From: Streptomyces albogriseolus | GTDB taxonomy: Bacteria; Actinomycetota; Actinomycetes; Streptomycetales; Streptomycetaceae | Direction of reading: 5' to 3' | Assembly: GCA_014650475.1 (NCBI GenBank) | Contig: BMVA01000013.1 | Coordinates: forward strand, 1 to 64,000 | DNA length: 64,000 nt | Shown: one piece after another, positions 1 to 7,593 of the stretch | How positions within the stretch are numbered: the first letter of the stretch is position 1 | How the letters are laid out: the number at the start of each line of letters is the position of its first letter | Made by a program: the position numbers and the translations under genes | Notes under the pieces: model-generated | Database searches by the model: none | The model's input: only the letters and a program-made list of their open reading frames with translations | Told to the model about the DNA's origin: nothing

Positions 1-167
1 ACACCGCGCTGAAAGGCCAGCCACCCGCCAGCCGCGTCCCCAACCTCACAGGGCAATACACCTAGTCGGCAATCCGACGAAGCGGACTTGTAGCTCGTGG
101 GCCGGTCCGCGCGTCGCCGCTTCCGTCTTCCTCACATTCCACGTCTCGTAGGAGGCCCAAGCTATTC

Positions 168-818
168 ATGTCCGAATCCATAAAACCTCCTGACGAGGGG
201 GAGTTGGAGCCGGTTCGTATTCCCGATCCGCAGCTGGAAGGAATCGAGGCGAGCGTCCGACGGCTCATGGAGCAGTCGGCGCAACAGGCGCAGCAAATCG
301 ACCACCTGGCGTCCGCCCCAGCACCGAGCGGATCGCCGTTCGCCGCGTTCGGCATGCCAGGGCTCGGCGGGCCGCCTGCCGCAGCTCCGCCGGAGCCCCG
401 CCCGATCCTGGAACTCGACGGGGAGGAACGCGAAGACGAACTCGATGCCTTGTCGGACTGGGTCGACGACTTCTTCCTCCCGGTGTACGGGGCGGAGGTC
501 ACGACCGCGGCGCCCTGGTGTCTGCAGTGGCAGGAGCACGACGACGTCGTGGCTTGGCTTCACTCTCTTTGGCTGGCGTACCAGCAGCACAAGGACCCCG
601 AAGCCGGATTGAGCGGCCTGTTCGTGTGGCACCGGGACTTCCTCACCCACGCGGTGGCGGCGATCCGCGCACCGGGCGGGCCGCTGTCGGCCTGCATGAC
701 CTCTCCCGACCGGCCCGCGCACCGTCTTCTGCCCGGCCCGCCGCCGTCCGTGCGCACGGAGACAGCGTCCATGGCGGAAGCCGCCGGGACACCCGAGCCG
801 GACGAGCCGACGTCATGA
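168..818 (+). CDS. DUF4913 domain protein
   Basis: This 216-aa protein has an acidic, Pro/Ala-rich N-terminal half (about 1-85). A compact Trp-rich domain follows (about 88-190) with WVDDFFLPVYG, WCLQWQEHDDV and LFVWHRDFL. That pattern matches DUF4913 proteins, which are frequent on Streptomyces plasmids and integrative elements and have no known function. GGAGG lies 12 bases before the ATG. The stop overlaps the next start (ATGA), so the two genes are probably translationally coupled. It opens a run of same-strand accessory genes reaching to about 13.2 kb. The family call rests on recalled pattern similarity and no function is assigned. Confidence 0.75.
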   Translation: MSESIKPPDEGELEPVRIPDPQLEGIEASVRRLMEQSAQQAQQIDHLASAPAPSGSPFAAFGMPGLGGPPAAAPPEPRPILELDGEEREDELDALSDWVDDFFLPVYGAEVTTAAPWCLQWQEHDDVVAWLHSLWLAYQQHKDPEAGLSGLFVWHRDFLTHAVAAIRAPGGPLSACMTSPDRPAHRLLPGPPPSVRTETASMAEAAGTPEPDEPTS

Positions 819-1300
819 CCGCGGGACAGGGACAGCCCGCCTTCGGACTGAGCTTCGACCCCCGCGCGCTGACCGATCTCCTCCAAGCCCCCAGCGATAT
901 CCGCGACCTCACCCTCGCCTACCTCCAGGAAGTCGTGAACGCGCAGCGCTTCGGGCTACGCCTCGACGGTGACCTGGAGGGCTACCGCAAGCTGTTCGTG
1001 GACTCGCGCAAGGACTGGCGCGTCGTCTACGGCGTCCGCCCGGCGCCCGCAGAGTCCGCACACCCGAAGGAGATCCACGTCGTCGCCATCCGGCCGCGTG
1101 CGGGCAACGACGTCTACGACGAGGTCGGCCGCCGCCTGGGGATGACCCGCCGGCCGCTGAGCGCCCGCACCCACGCGGCACGCACCCGCTCCCCGCAGCT
1201 GACCACCCGCGGCCCCGCGCCCCGGCCCGGTCCACCGCCCACCGCACTGCCGGGTCTGCCCCGTCCCGCACAGAACCCCGCGCACCATCACACCCGCTGA
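815..1300 (+). CDS. RelE/ParE-fold-like protein
   Basis: This 161-aa protein overlaps the upstream gene by ATGA, which fixes the start. Residues about 15-100 resemble the RelE/ParE toxin fold. A helical N-terminus leads to an L.GDLEGYRKLFVD strand pair, then DWRVVYGVR, then IHVVAIRPR and YDEVGRRLG. The last 50 residues are a Pro/Arg-rich tail. RelE relatives are usually ribosome-dependent mRNA endonucleases or gyrase poisons, but no antitoxin of the usual kind lies beside it; the partner could be the DUF4913 protein upstream. Fold assignment is moderate and toxin activity is only an inference. Confidence 0.6.
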   Translation: MTAGQGQPAFGLSFDPRALTDLLQAPSDIRDLTLAYLQEVVNAQRFGLRLDGDLEGYRKLFVDSRKDWRVVYGVRPAPAESAHPKEIHVVAIRPRAGNDVYDEVGRRLGMTRRPLSARTHAARTRSPQLTTRGPAPRPGPPPTALPGLPRPAQNPAHHHTR

Positions 1301-1318
1301 ACGCACGGAGCCTCGCCT

Positions 1319-2017
1319 ATGCCCCCTGCACCCGCGCCGACACTAGCCCGGCGTGCGGTCTCCCCGCTCGACCACCGCATCGAAGCCGTCACCGGCCACG
1401 ACATCGACACCCTGTGGGTCTACCGCGACCGCGGCATCCTCGACGAGCCACACGCCCACCTGGTCGACCGGCACCGTGAGCTGGCCAAGTCCCAGACCGG
1501 CGTCACCTTCTACCTACGCCTCCTCAACCGCCTGTCCAGCGGCGAGTTCGACGTCGATGACGCCCTGTTCACGCGCATCGACCGCACCGTGGACCAGCTG
1601 GAGGGGGCCACCGACGCGCGCGACGCCGCTGCCCGGAAGGTGCTCGCCGCCCTGGAGCCCATTGAGGCCGCTGCAGCGGCCTGCGCGCCCGACGCGAAGC
1701 CACTCGCGACCGACGACCAGGCGGCGCTGCTCGCCATCGCTGGCGGCGCCAAGCTCTACGAACACCTGCTGACCGGCCGGATGTCCGTCACCGCTGCCTC
1801 CGGCACCCGCATCCCTCACGCCAAGCTGCAGCGGCTGGAGGACGCCGGCCTGGTCGTCCGGGATACCGACCGCCCCGTGCACGCCGGCCAGCCGGTCTCG
1901 CTCACCGACGCCGGACGTACCGCGCTGTTCGCCGCCCGACGGACGCCCACGACCCAGGCGCCGAAGGTCCCGGCTCGACCCGGCACATCGCCGTCCACCC
2001 CGGCGCAGCGGCACTGA
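1319..2017 (+). CDS. helical family protein with C-terminal winged-helix-like region (paralogue 1 of 4)
   Basis: This 232-aa protein has two parts. Residues about 15-120 are an all-helical domain opening with RIEAVTGHDIDTL and ending with QLEGATDARDAAARKVLAAL. The same layout recurs in the genes at 3383, 3862 and 4319, where a helix carrying AV.ARD...A..VL..L closes the domain. Residues about 130-205 look like a winged helix (TRIPHAKLQRLEDAGLVVRD, then VSLTDAGRTALFA). The ATG follows GGAG by several bases. The shared domain may mediate protein contacts, with only this copy adding a DNA-binding module. No known family name is recognised. Confidence 0.65.
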   Translation: MPPAPAPTLARRAVSPLDHRIEAVTGHDIDTLWVYRDRGILDEPHAHLVDRHRELAKSQTGVTFYLRLLNRLSSGEFDVDDALFTRIDRTVDQLEGATDARDAAARKVLAALEPIEAAAAACAPDAKPLATDDQAALLAIAGGAKLYEHLLTGRMSVTAASGTRIPHAKLQRLEDAGLVVRDTDRPVHAGQPVSLTDAGRTALFAARRTPTTQAPKVPARPGTSPSTPAQRH

Positions 2018-2037
2018 ACTCCATCGAAAGGCCCTTG

Positions 2038-2777
2038 TTGGCTCCTACCGAACCGGCCCCGGCTCGGAAGTCCATCCCCCAAGTCGACTTCGCATTGGAC
2101 GACTTCGATGCCGACGAGGAGACGTACCTCGACTTCTACCGCCAGGTCGCCGTCCGAGAGGACATGCTCGTCCCCCTCGCCGAACACCACACCCCCAACG
2201 GCGCGCACAGCTACTACGTCCTCTTCGACCGCACCGCCACTTACGGGCACCCAGGCATGCCGCACTACGTCGCCGTCCACCTGAAGCGGGACCGGGAGAA
2301 GGAGACGTTCGACTTCGAGCAGGCCCTGCTGCCGCTGCCCGCGATGGCGCAGTCCTGGCTCATCCACCGCGGCTGCCCGCATGATGCCATCGCCCCGAGC
2401 TGGGCCCACCGCCGGCGGACGAGGCGACTCGCGCGCTGGAGCGACGCCTCGCGGGCGACGGCGACCACTACGCCATGGGCTACTCCTACACCTGCGACGA
2501 CCCGGACGACATGGTCACCGTCGTGGCCCTGCGCGCCCTGGACGAGCGAGCCCCCAGCCCGTTCCGCGTCGTGGTCGAGGAGGTCGACACCCACGCGTGG
2601 ACGCACACCTTGCGCGAGGGTGGCTTCGACACGGTGGGCGAGGCCCTGCAGTGGTGCGACGACCGGCTTACCGGCGAGGCCGGTCCTCTCCCACCGGTCC
2701 GCCCGGCAGCCGCAGCCAGCCGCCCGGCCGGTGTGCCGAAGGCCCCTGTTCCGCGCCCGCCCGGCCGCTCGCGCTGA
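2038..2777 (+). pseudogene. unrecognised acidic protein split by a single-base frameshift
   Basis: The first frame encodes about 119 residues from a TTG start behind GAAAGG (FALDDFDADEETYLDFY, then HYVAVHLKRDREKETF, then SWLIHRGCPHDAIAP). At the CCCC run near 2393-2396 the sensible reading jumps by one base. It then continues as ELGPPPADEATRALERRL, DDPDDMVTVVALRALDER and TLREGGFDTVGEALQWCDD to a stop at 2777. Adding one C would restore a protein of about 246 aa. Alternatives are a sequencing error in the homopolymer, a true null allele, or slippage. No recognised domain. The downstream half could also start at the ATG at 2475. Confidence 0.65.
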
Positions 2778-2926
2778 GCGCCAAGGCCGACGCGGGCGGC
2801 GAAACATAGCCGACGATCGCCGGTTAGCCAAACCGGCGATTCTCCGGACTCTTATACAGCCGCCGGGACAACTCCCGCGGCGCCATCCCCATGCAATCCC
2901 TATGCCTTCACGGAGGTTTCTTCCGC

Positions 2927-3283
2927 ATGCGCTCCACCCGAATTGCCATATCCGCGGCGATGCTCGGAACACTCGCTCTTCCGATGCTGTCCACCACGCC
3001 CGCGACTGCGGCCCCCGCCGCTGCCGCCTCGACGGCCACGAGCATTGGTACGCCCTGCCCGGACCTCCCGCCGCTGCCGTACAAGGTCCACGCGTCGGCT
3101 GTGACCATCCGGTCCAAGGCGACCACGAAGTCCACCGCGGTCGGAGTGCTCTACAAGAGCCACAAGTTCACCGTGCACAAGAAGAGCGGCAACTGGCTCT
3201 ACATCACAGACAAGTCGACCGGCGTCAAGGGCTGGGTCTCCGGCACGTACGTCTACCGCGACACCCGTATGTGCCTGGACTGA
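2927..3283 (+). CDS. secreted bacterial SH3-like protein
   Basis: This 118-aa protein starts at an ATG preceded by GGAGG ten bases upstream. The N-terminus is a Sec signal peptide (MRSTRIAISAAMLGTLALP, cleavage likely after TPATAA). The mature part is one SH3b-type domain: VHASAVTIRSKATTKSTAVG, then HKFTVHKKSGNWLYI and GVKGWVSGTYV. Two Cys (near CPDLPP and RMCLD) could form a disulfide. Such exported SH3b proteins are common in Streptomyces and probably bind the cell wall. It is a single-gene unit between cytoplasmic plasmid-type genes. Confidence 0.8.
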   Translation: MRSTRIAISAAMLGTLALPMLSTTPATAAPAAAASTATSIGTPCPDLPPLPYKVHASAVTIRSKATTKSTAVGVLYKSHKFTVHKKSGNWLYITDKSTGVKGWVSGTYVYRDTRMCLD

Positions 3284-3382
3284 CAGGGATTCAGCAGGTG
3301 GCCGTAAGCGACTGAGCCGCCGGGTACGGCCGCCCCTCACATTCCCCCAGGCATCGGCCTTTCCAGAACAGGAGTTTTCCTT

Positions 3383-3865
3383 TTGCCCGACGGCATATCC
3401 GATGACGCTGAGGATGTCGTGGGCGTCCTCACCGAACGGATCGAAGCGCGCTTCGCCATGGACATGGACCAGCTGAAGGCCGCGGTGGCCGCCGCGCCGA
3501 CCGCGAACCCTGACGCCACCGACGTCGTCAAGTGGCACGGCCTTCTCGTCGAGGCCCAGTCCGTGCTCAACAGCGCGGAGGACGACCTTCTCGCCGCGCT
3601 GGAAACCCAACCCAGCGAGGTCGACGACCCGACGATGGGCCTCGCCCACCGCGTGAACGCGGCCGTCACCGCACGCGACGGCCGGGCCATGGTCGTACGG
3701 TGGCTCCTCGACCCGGACGCTCCGGGCAAGAAGGACCTCGCCGCCGAACGGCTCGCCCGCCTTCGCCCCCGAACCGGGCCGGCGGTGCAGACAAGCGCGC
3801 CCCACCGCCCCGTGGGTACACCCGCGCCGGCGTCGGCGTGGCGGGCGGGAAGGCCCGCCCGATGA
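3383..3865 (+). CDS. small helical protein (paralogue 2 of 4)
   Basis: This 160-aa protein starts at TTG with AGGAG eight bases upstream. The helical domain covers about residues 10-112: LTERIEARFAMDMDQLKAAV at the start and HRVNAAVTARDGRAMVVRWL at the end. It lines up with the proteins at 1319, 3862 and 4319. The tail is Pro/Ala/Arg-rich and probably disordered. The stop overlaps the next ATG (ATGA). No enzymatic motif is visible and the role is unknown. Confidence 0.6.
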   Translation: MPDGISDDAEDVVGVLTERIEARFAMDMDQLKAAVAAAPTANPDATDVVKWHGLLVEAQSVLNSAEDDLLAALETQPSEVDDPTMGLAHRVNAAVTARDGRAMVVRWLLDPDAPGKKDLAAERLARLRPRTGPAVQTSAPHRPVGTPAPASAWRAGRPAR

Positions 3866-4308
3866 GCCCGGTCAAGGCCAGCACCATGGACGGCGACCTG
3901 CAGAAAGTCTTCGGGAACCCGATTCCCGAGCTGTACGAGGCGGCTGTCGGCCACGATGCCTCGCCCGCCCTCGCCCGTGCCCTGGAACTGCGCTCCTTCC
4001 TGGCTCTGACCGAGGAGCAGGTCGCCCGCGTCCGCGACCGAGTTCACGCGGACATGGATCCGGACCGCGACATGGGCGACCTGTCGGCGGACAAGCTCCG
4101 CTTCGACGCGCAGTGGCTGGAGGCGGCGCTCGACGCTCGCGACGGCTACCGCGCCGCCCTCGATGAGCTGCTGCGCACCATGCCCCCGCCCGAACAGCGG
4201 GCTCGTCCCGTCCGCACGGCACAACTCAGGGCCGCCACCGCATCCCTGCCCCCGTCCGCCGCCCCGGCACCCCAGCGTGCCGGGGCGGCCCGGGCCCGCC
4301 GACCGTGA
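3862..4308 (+). CDS. small helical protein (paralogue 3 of 4)
   Basis: This 148-aa protein is translationally coupled to the previous gene by ATGA. The N-terminal helix contains LQKVFGNPIPELYEAAVGHD and the closing helix contains LEAALDARDGYRAALDELL, the family hallmark shared with its neighbours. The C-terminal 35 residues are Ala/Pro/Arg-rich. Tandem, diverged copies in one operon suggest hetero-oligomer subunits or repeated duplication, but nothing in the sequence shows the function. Confidence 0.6.
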   Translation: MSPVKASTMDGDLQKVFGNPIPELYEAAVGHDASPALARALELRSFLALTEEQVARVRDRVHADMDPDRDMGDLSADKLRFDAQWLEAALDARDGYRAALDELLRTMPPPEQRARPVRTAQLRAATASLPPSAAPAPQRAGAARARRP

Positions 4309-4318
4309 AAGCCCCCGC

Positions 4319-4732
4319 TTGTCCCACCTCACGTCCACCGAGATAGCCGGACGGATCGAGGACCTGTACGGCGCACCGCTCGCCGACCTCGAGGCCCACG
4401 CCCAGGACCAGCCGCCCGGCATGCTCTCCGCCCTGCTCGGCATGCACGACGACCTCGCCAATGCCGAGCGCAGCATCGACTTCCACCGCGACCACCTCGC
4501 CCGGCTCATCCACCCCGAGCGGCAGATCGGCCGCCACGAGGTCTCCCACCTTCTCGACGGCTCCCGCCGGCTCGCCGAGGCAGTCGCAGTCCGCGACGTC
4601 CAGGCCAAGTCGGTCTTGGCCGTTCTGCAGAGCCTGGACCGCGTCCCGGCCTCAGCGCCGTCCCCGCCGACTCCCTCGCCGCCCGTTCCGGCTCCGCCTC
4701 TTCCGGCCCAGAGCACGGCGCACAGCCGCTGA
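4319..4732 (+). CDS. small helical protein (paralogue 4 of 4)
   Basis: This 137-aa protein probably starts at TTG 4319, eleven bases after the previous stop; only a weak GAAAG precedes it. It contains GRIEDLYGAPLADLEAHA at the start and RRLAEAVAVRDVQAKSVLAV near residue 105, the clearest match to the paralogue at 1319. A Pro-rich tail (PSPPTPSPPVPAPPLP) ends it. No known domain recognised. Confidence 0.6.
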   Translation: MSHLTSTEIAGRIEDLYGAPLADLEAHAQDQPPGMLSALLGMHDDLANAERSIDFHRDHLARLIHPERQIGRHEVSHLLDGSRRLAEAVAVRDVQAKSVLAVLQSLDRVPASAPSPPTPSPPVPAPPLPAQSTAHSR

Positions 4733-4774
4733 CCCGCAGGCGATCCCCCCTTCATTCACCCAGGAGTTCCTCCC

Positions 4775-5617
4775 TTGGCCATCACCGCTCTGCCTCCCGA
4801 CACCGACGCCGACATCGCCCGGGTCACCGAGGCCCTCGCCATGATCACTCCCCGCTGGAACGTGAGGATCCTGCTGGCACTCTCCGGCCCGCCACAGCGT
4901 TACAGCGAGCTGGCGGTCAAGGTGTCCTGGCTGCAGAACGGCCAGCTCCACCCCAAGCTCAAGTCTCTGTGCGACGCCGGTCTTGTCGAGCGCACCGAAC
5001 ACACCGCACGGCACGTGACCTACGGCCACACCGAGCGTGGTGCCGCCCTGCTGCCGGTCCTGCCGATGATCGTCACCTGGGCCGAGGAGCATCTGGAGAA
5101 GGCGGACCGCCCGCTGCCCGCGATCGAGCAGATCGAGGACAGCCTCACCCTGCTCACCCGGCGGCACGCCGCCGCCATCCTGTGGGTGCTGAAGTCCCGC
5201 GAGGAGGTCAGCGGGCGGGCCCTGGCCCGGATCGTGATGCCCAGCAGCGACTGGACCAACGTGTACCCGCCGCTGCGGCAGCTCGTCGCCGACGGCCTGG
5301 TCGACACCGAGGGCATCGGCCGGCCCTACCGGCTGTCCGCGGCGGGCGACGGCCTGGGCCCCGTTCTCGGCGCCCTGTCCGCGTGGTCCGCCGGGCAGCC
5401 GCTCAACCAGGCGCGCCAACACCCAGTCTGGGGGCACCCGCAGGCGAAGCCCGCGCCGAGGCCGTGGATAAGCAGCCAGTCCCGGCCAGCCCCCGCAACC
5501 CTCCCGCAGGCCCGGACGGGTGAGTCCTCTCCGGCGTGGCACAACCGCGATCTCTTCTCCCATGCCATGACCGCCCGCCCGAAGGCGGCCGTCCAGGCGG
5601 GAGGTCCGCGCCGATGA
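4775..5617 (+). CDS. tandem winged-helix regulator, HxlR type
   Basis: This 280-aa protein starts at TTG behind AGGAG (8-base spacing). It contains two consecutive HxlR-like winged helices. The first is about residues 15-110 (ITPRWNVRILLALSGPPQRY, LQNGQLHPKLKSLCDAGLV, TYGHTERG). The second is about 118-205 (LTRRHAAAILWVLKSREEVS, VYPPLRQLVADGLVDTE, YRLSAAGDGL). HxlR proteins are usually single-domain dimers that sense oxidants or small molecules. A tandem fusion could bind DNA as one chain. The C-terminal 65 residues are disordered. It couples by ATGA to a second winged-helix gene and precedes an exporter, suggesting local control of the transport block. Confidence 0.8.
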   Translation: MAITALPPDTDADIARVTEALAMITPRWNVRILLALSGPPQRYSELAVKVSWLQNGQLHPKLKSLCDAGLVERTEHTARHVTYGHTERGAALLPVLPMIVTWAEEHLEKADRPLPAIEQIEDSLTLLTRRHAAAILWVLKSREEVSGRALARIVMPSSDWTNVYPPLRQLVADGLVDTEGIGRPYRLSAAGDGLGPVLGALSAWSAGQPLNQARQHPVWGHPQAKPAPRPWISSQSRPAPATLPQARTGESSPAWHNRDLFSHAMTARPKAAVQAGGPRR

Positions 5618-6132
5618 CCACCCTCTTCACCCCTGCCGAAGTACGCAACGCGGTCGAGCTGCTGGCGTCGCGCTCCTTGATCCGCCTGGTCACCGAGATC
5701 GACGACAACGGGGCGATACCGCCACGCCGACTGGCCGCCACCCTCCCCGACCTCTCCTCGGACCAACTGCGCCGCGCTGCTGAAGCGGCCCGCGCCCACG
5801 GTCTCGTCCGGACCGCACCCGGCGCCGGACTTGAACTCACCGAGTCGGGCTCGGAGTTGGCCGACCTGTACGACGCGGCTGCGCGCTGGGGCCGACGCCA
5901 CGCCTACCCGGGACCGGTCTGCGAGTTCAGCAGTCGCATCCGCCACGTCCTCGACCTCCTGGCGCCCTCGCTCGCGGCCGAGCGCGCCGACGGCCTCCCG
6001 CGGCCGTCCGCCGCGCGGCTGCCCAGCGACGAGGCCGAGGCGGACCTTGCCCGTCCTTGCGCTCTCCTGATCCAGTGGCTGTCCGGCAACCCCCAGGTCA
6101 CCCGGGTGTCCGAGCCCGAGCCGGTCGCGTGA
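5614..6132 (+). CDS. winged-helix regulator
   Basis: This 172-aa protein has its start fixed by ATGA overlap with the tandem HxlR gene. Residues 10-85 form a winged helix resembling one HxlR/MarR unit (ASRSLIRLVTEIDDNGAIPP, LSSDQLRRAAEAARAHGLV, GLELTESGSELADLYD). The C-terminal half (about 90-172) is probably a dimerisation or ligand region. It is coupled by GTGA to the MFS exporter. It may form a two-protein regulatory pair with the upstream gene. Confidence 0.7.
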   Translation: MTTLFTPAEVRNAVELLASRSLIRLVTEIDDNGAIPPRRLAATLPDLSSDQLRRAAEAARAHGLVRTAPGAGLELTESGSELADLYDAAARWGRRHAYPGPVCEFSSRIRHVLDLLAPSLAAERADGLPRPSAARLPSDEAEADLARPCALLIQWLSGNPQVTRVSEPEPVA

Positions 6133-7364
6133 GCGCAGCAGTTGCACCCCGGCATGCCCGCCACGCCGCCGGGCTGATGCGCAGCATCTACCTGCCGCGC
6201 ACGGCGGACGCTCTCGCGTTCGCGATGTCCACCTACGGCATTCCGCTGTTGGTCCTCGCCACCACGCGCTCCGCCGCGCTGACGGGCGCCGCGTTCGCCC
6301 TGGAATGGATCCCGAGGCTGGCGGCCTTCGGATGGGCCGGATCGATCGTCGACCGGCGCGGGGCGGCCGTCGTCTTCCACCTCGCCTCTCTGGGACGCGC
6401 GCTGGCCCTCGCCACAGGCGCGGTCCTGCTCCACCTCCACCCGTCCGGCACCGTGGCGAGCGCAACGGTGATGGTGCTTGCCGCCACGACCGGCGTGCTC
6501 ACGGAGTTCAGTTACATCGCGGCCGAGACGGCGGGCGCCGCCGCCAGCCGCCGAGCAGGAAATCGGGCCCATCGCGTCCAGGCCGTCCTGCTCGGCATCG
6601 ACCAGACCGCGACCCTGGCCGGCCCAGCCCTCGCAGGGATACTCCTGATCGCCGGTCCGCCGCCGATGCTCGCGGTGATCACCGTGCTCTCGCTTCTCGC
6701 CGCGCTGCTCGCCCTACGCACACCCCCCTCACCCGTCGCCCCGGCCCGCGCGCCGAAGGGGCAATCCGGTGCGGGACTCCTCACCGGGTGGCGCACCATC
6801 CGCTCTCTTCCCCCGCTCGGCTGGCTCGTGACCGGGCTGACCCTGTCCAACCTGGCCATCGGGCTTCTCCAAGCGGCCGGCCCGGTGATCGTTGTCAAGC
6901 ACTTCGGGCAGTCCACCACTGCCGTCGGCCTGGTCTGGTCCGCCGCCGCTGGCGCGACGCTCGTCAGCGTCACGCTCTGCCGGTTCGCGCTCGACCGCCT
7001 GGGCCTGTGGCCGGTCGGCGCCGCCTGCGCCGCCCTCGCCTCGCTCGCCTGCCTAGCCGCCGCTCAGGCCCCCGACTACCTGTCCTACCTGGTCCTGGTC
7101 GCGGTCCTCATGGCGGCCGAAGGCGGCATGACGGTCGTCCTGCGCACCCTGCGCTCCCGCCTGATCCCCCCGGACCGGTTCGGCAGCACCCTGTCGGCGA
7201 CCATCCTCATCCTCCTGCTGCCCTTCCCCGTCGCCGGCGTACTCACCGCGCTCACCCCGCCCGGCGCGCTGGGCCACGCAATGACCGTCTGCGCCGGCCT
7301 GCAGGCCATCGGCCTGTTGTGCGCCTTCGCCCGCCTGCGCACCGATCCCGCCCTGCGCATCTGA
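6129..7364 (+). CDS. MFS transporter
   Basis: This 411-aa protein starts at GTG, overlapping the previous stop. About 12 hydrophobic segments are visible, with the MFS loop 2-3 signature GWAGSIVDRRGAAVVF and the usual central charged loop near residue 205. The N-terminus (MRSIYLPRTADALAFAMS) resembles drug-type MFS proteins of actinomycetes. Translational coupling to two regulators suggests export or uptake of a small molecule, perhaps the product of the ATP-grasp ligase downstream. Substrate unknown. Confidence 0.8.
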   Translation: MSAAVAPRHARHAAGLMRSIYLPRTADALAFAMSTYGIPLLVLATTRSAALTGAAFALEWIPRLAAFGWAGSIVDRRGAAVVFHLASLGRALALATGAVLLHLHPSGTVASATVMVLAATTGVLTEFSYIAAETAGAAASRRAGNRAHRVQAVLLGIDQTATLAGPALAGILLIAGPPPMLAVITVLSLLAALLALRTPPSPVAPARAPKGQSGAGLLTGWRTIRSLPPLGWLVTGLTLSNLAIGLLQAAGPVIVVKHFGQSTTAVGLVWSAAAGATLVSVTLCRFALDRLGLWPVGAACAALASLACLAAAQAPDYLSYLVLVAVLMAAEGGMTVVLRTLRSRLIPPDRFGSTLSATILILLLPFPVAGVLTALTPPGALGHAMTVCAGLQAIGLLCAFARLRTDPALRI

Positions 7365-7395
7365 CGCTGTCGCGTCCCAGCCTGTGGAGAACCTC

Positions 7396-7539
7396 ATGCC
7401 CACCACCATCCTCGGGACGAACCGCGCGAGCGGTCGCACCATCACCGAGCAGTTCACCGCCCTCTACGCCCGCCGCCTGATCGACGACCACCCCCACTGG
7501 GCCGGCGTGTTCGAGCTGCGCCGCCGCCGAGCCGCCTGA
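7396..7539 (+). CDS. 47-aa peptide between MFS and ATP-grasp genes
   Basis: A short ORF starts at ATG with GGAG seven bases upstream: MPTTILGTNRASGRTITEQF, then ALYARRLIDDHPHWAGVFEL and RRRRAA. It sits 31 bases after the MFS stop and 54 bases before the ATP-grasp start, on the same strand. GC3 bias continues through it, which favours real coding. No signal peptide and no cysteines. It could be a small regulator or partner, or speculatively a ligase substrate. Function unknown. Confidence 0.5.
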   Translation: MPTTILGTNRASGRTITEQFTALYARRLIDDHPHWAGVFELRRRRAA

Positions 7540-7593
7540 GACGCCGGTCTCTCTTCCCTCGTCCTGCCGCCTACCGACTCGGAGAACCCCTTC

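Noticed and set aside
815-1300. Complete toxin-antitoxin pair with the DUF4913 gene
   Set aside because: The RelE-like fold is plausible, but DUF4913 has no known antitoxin role, so only the fold is reported.
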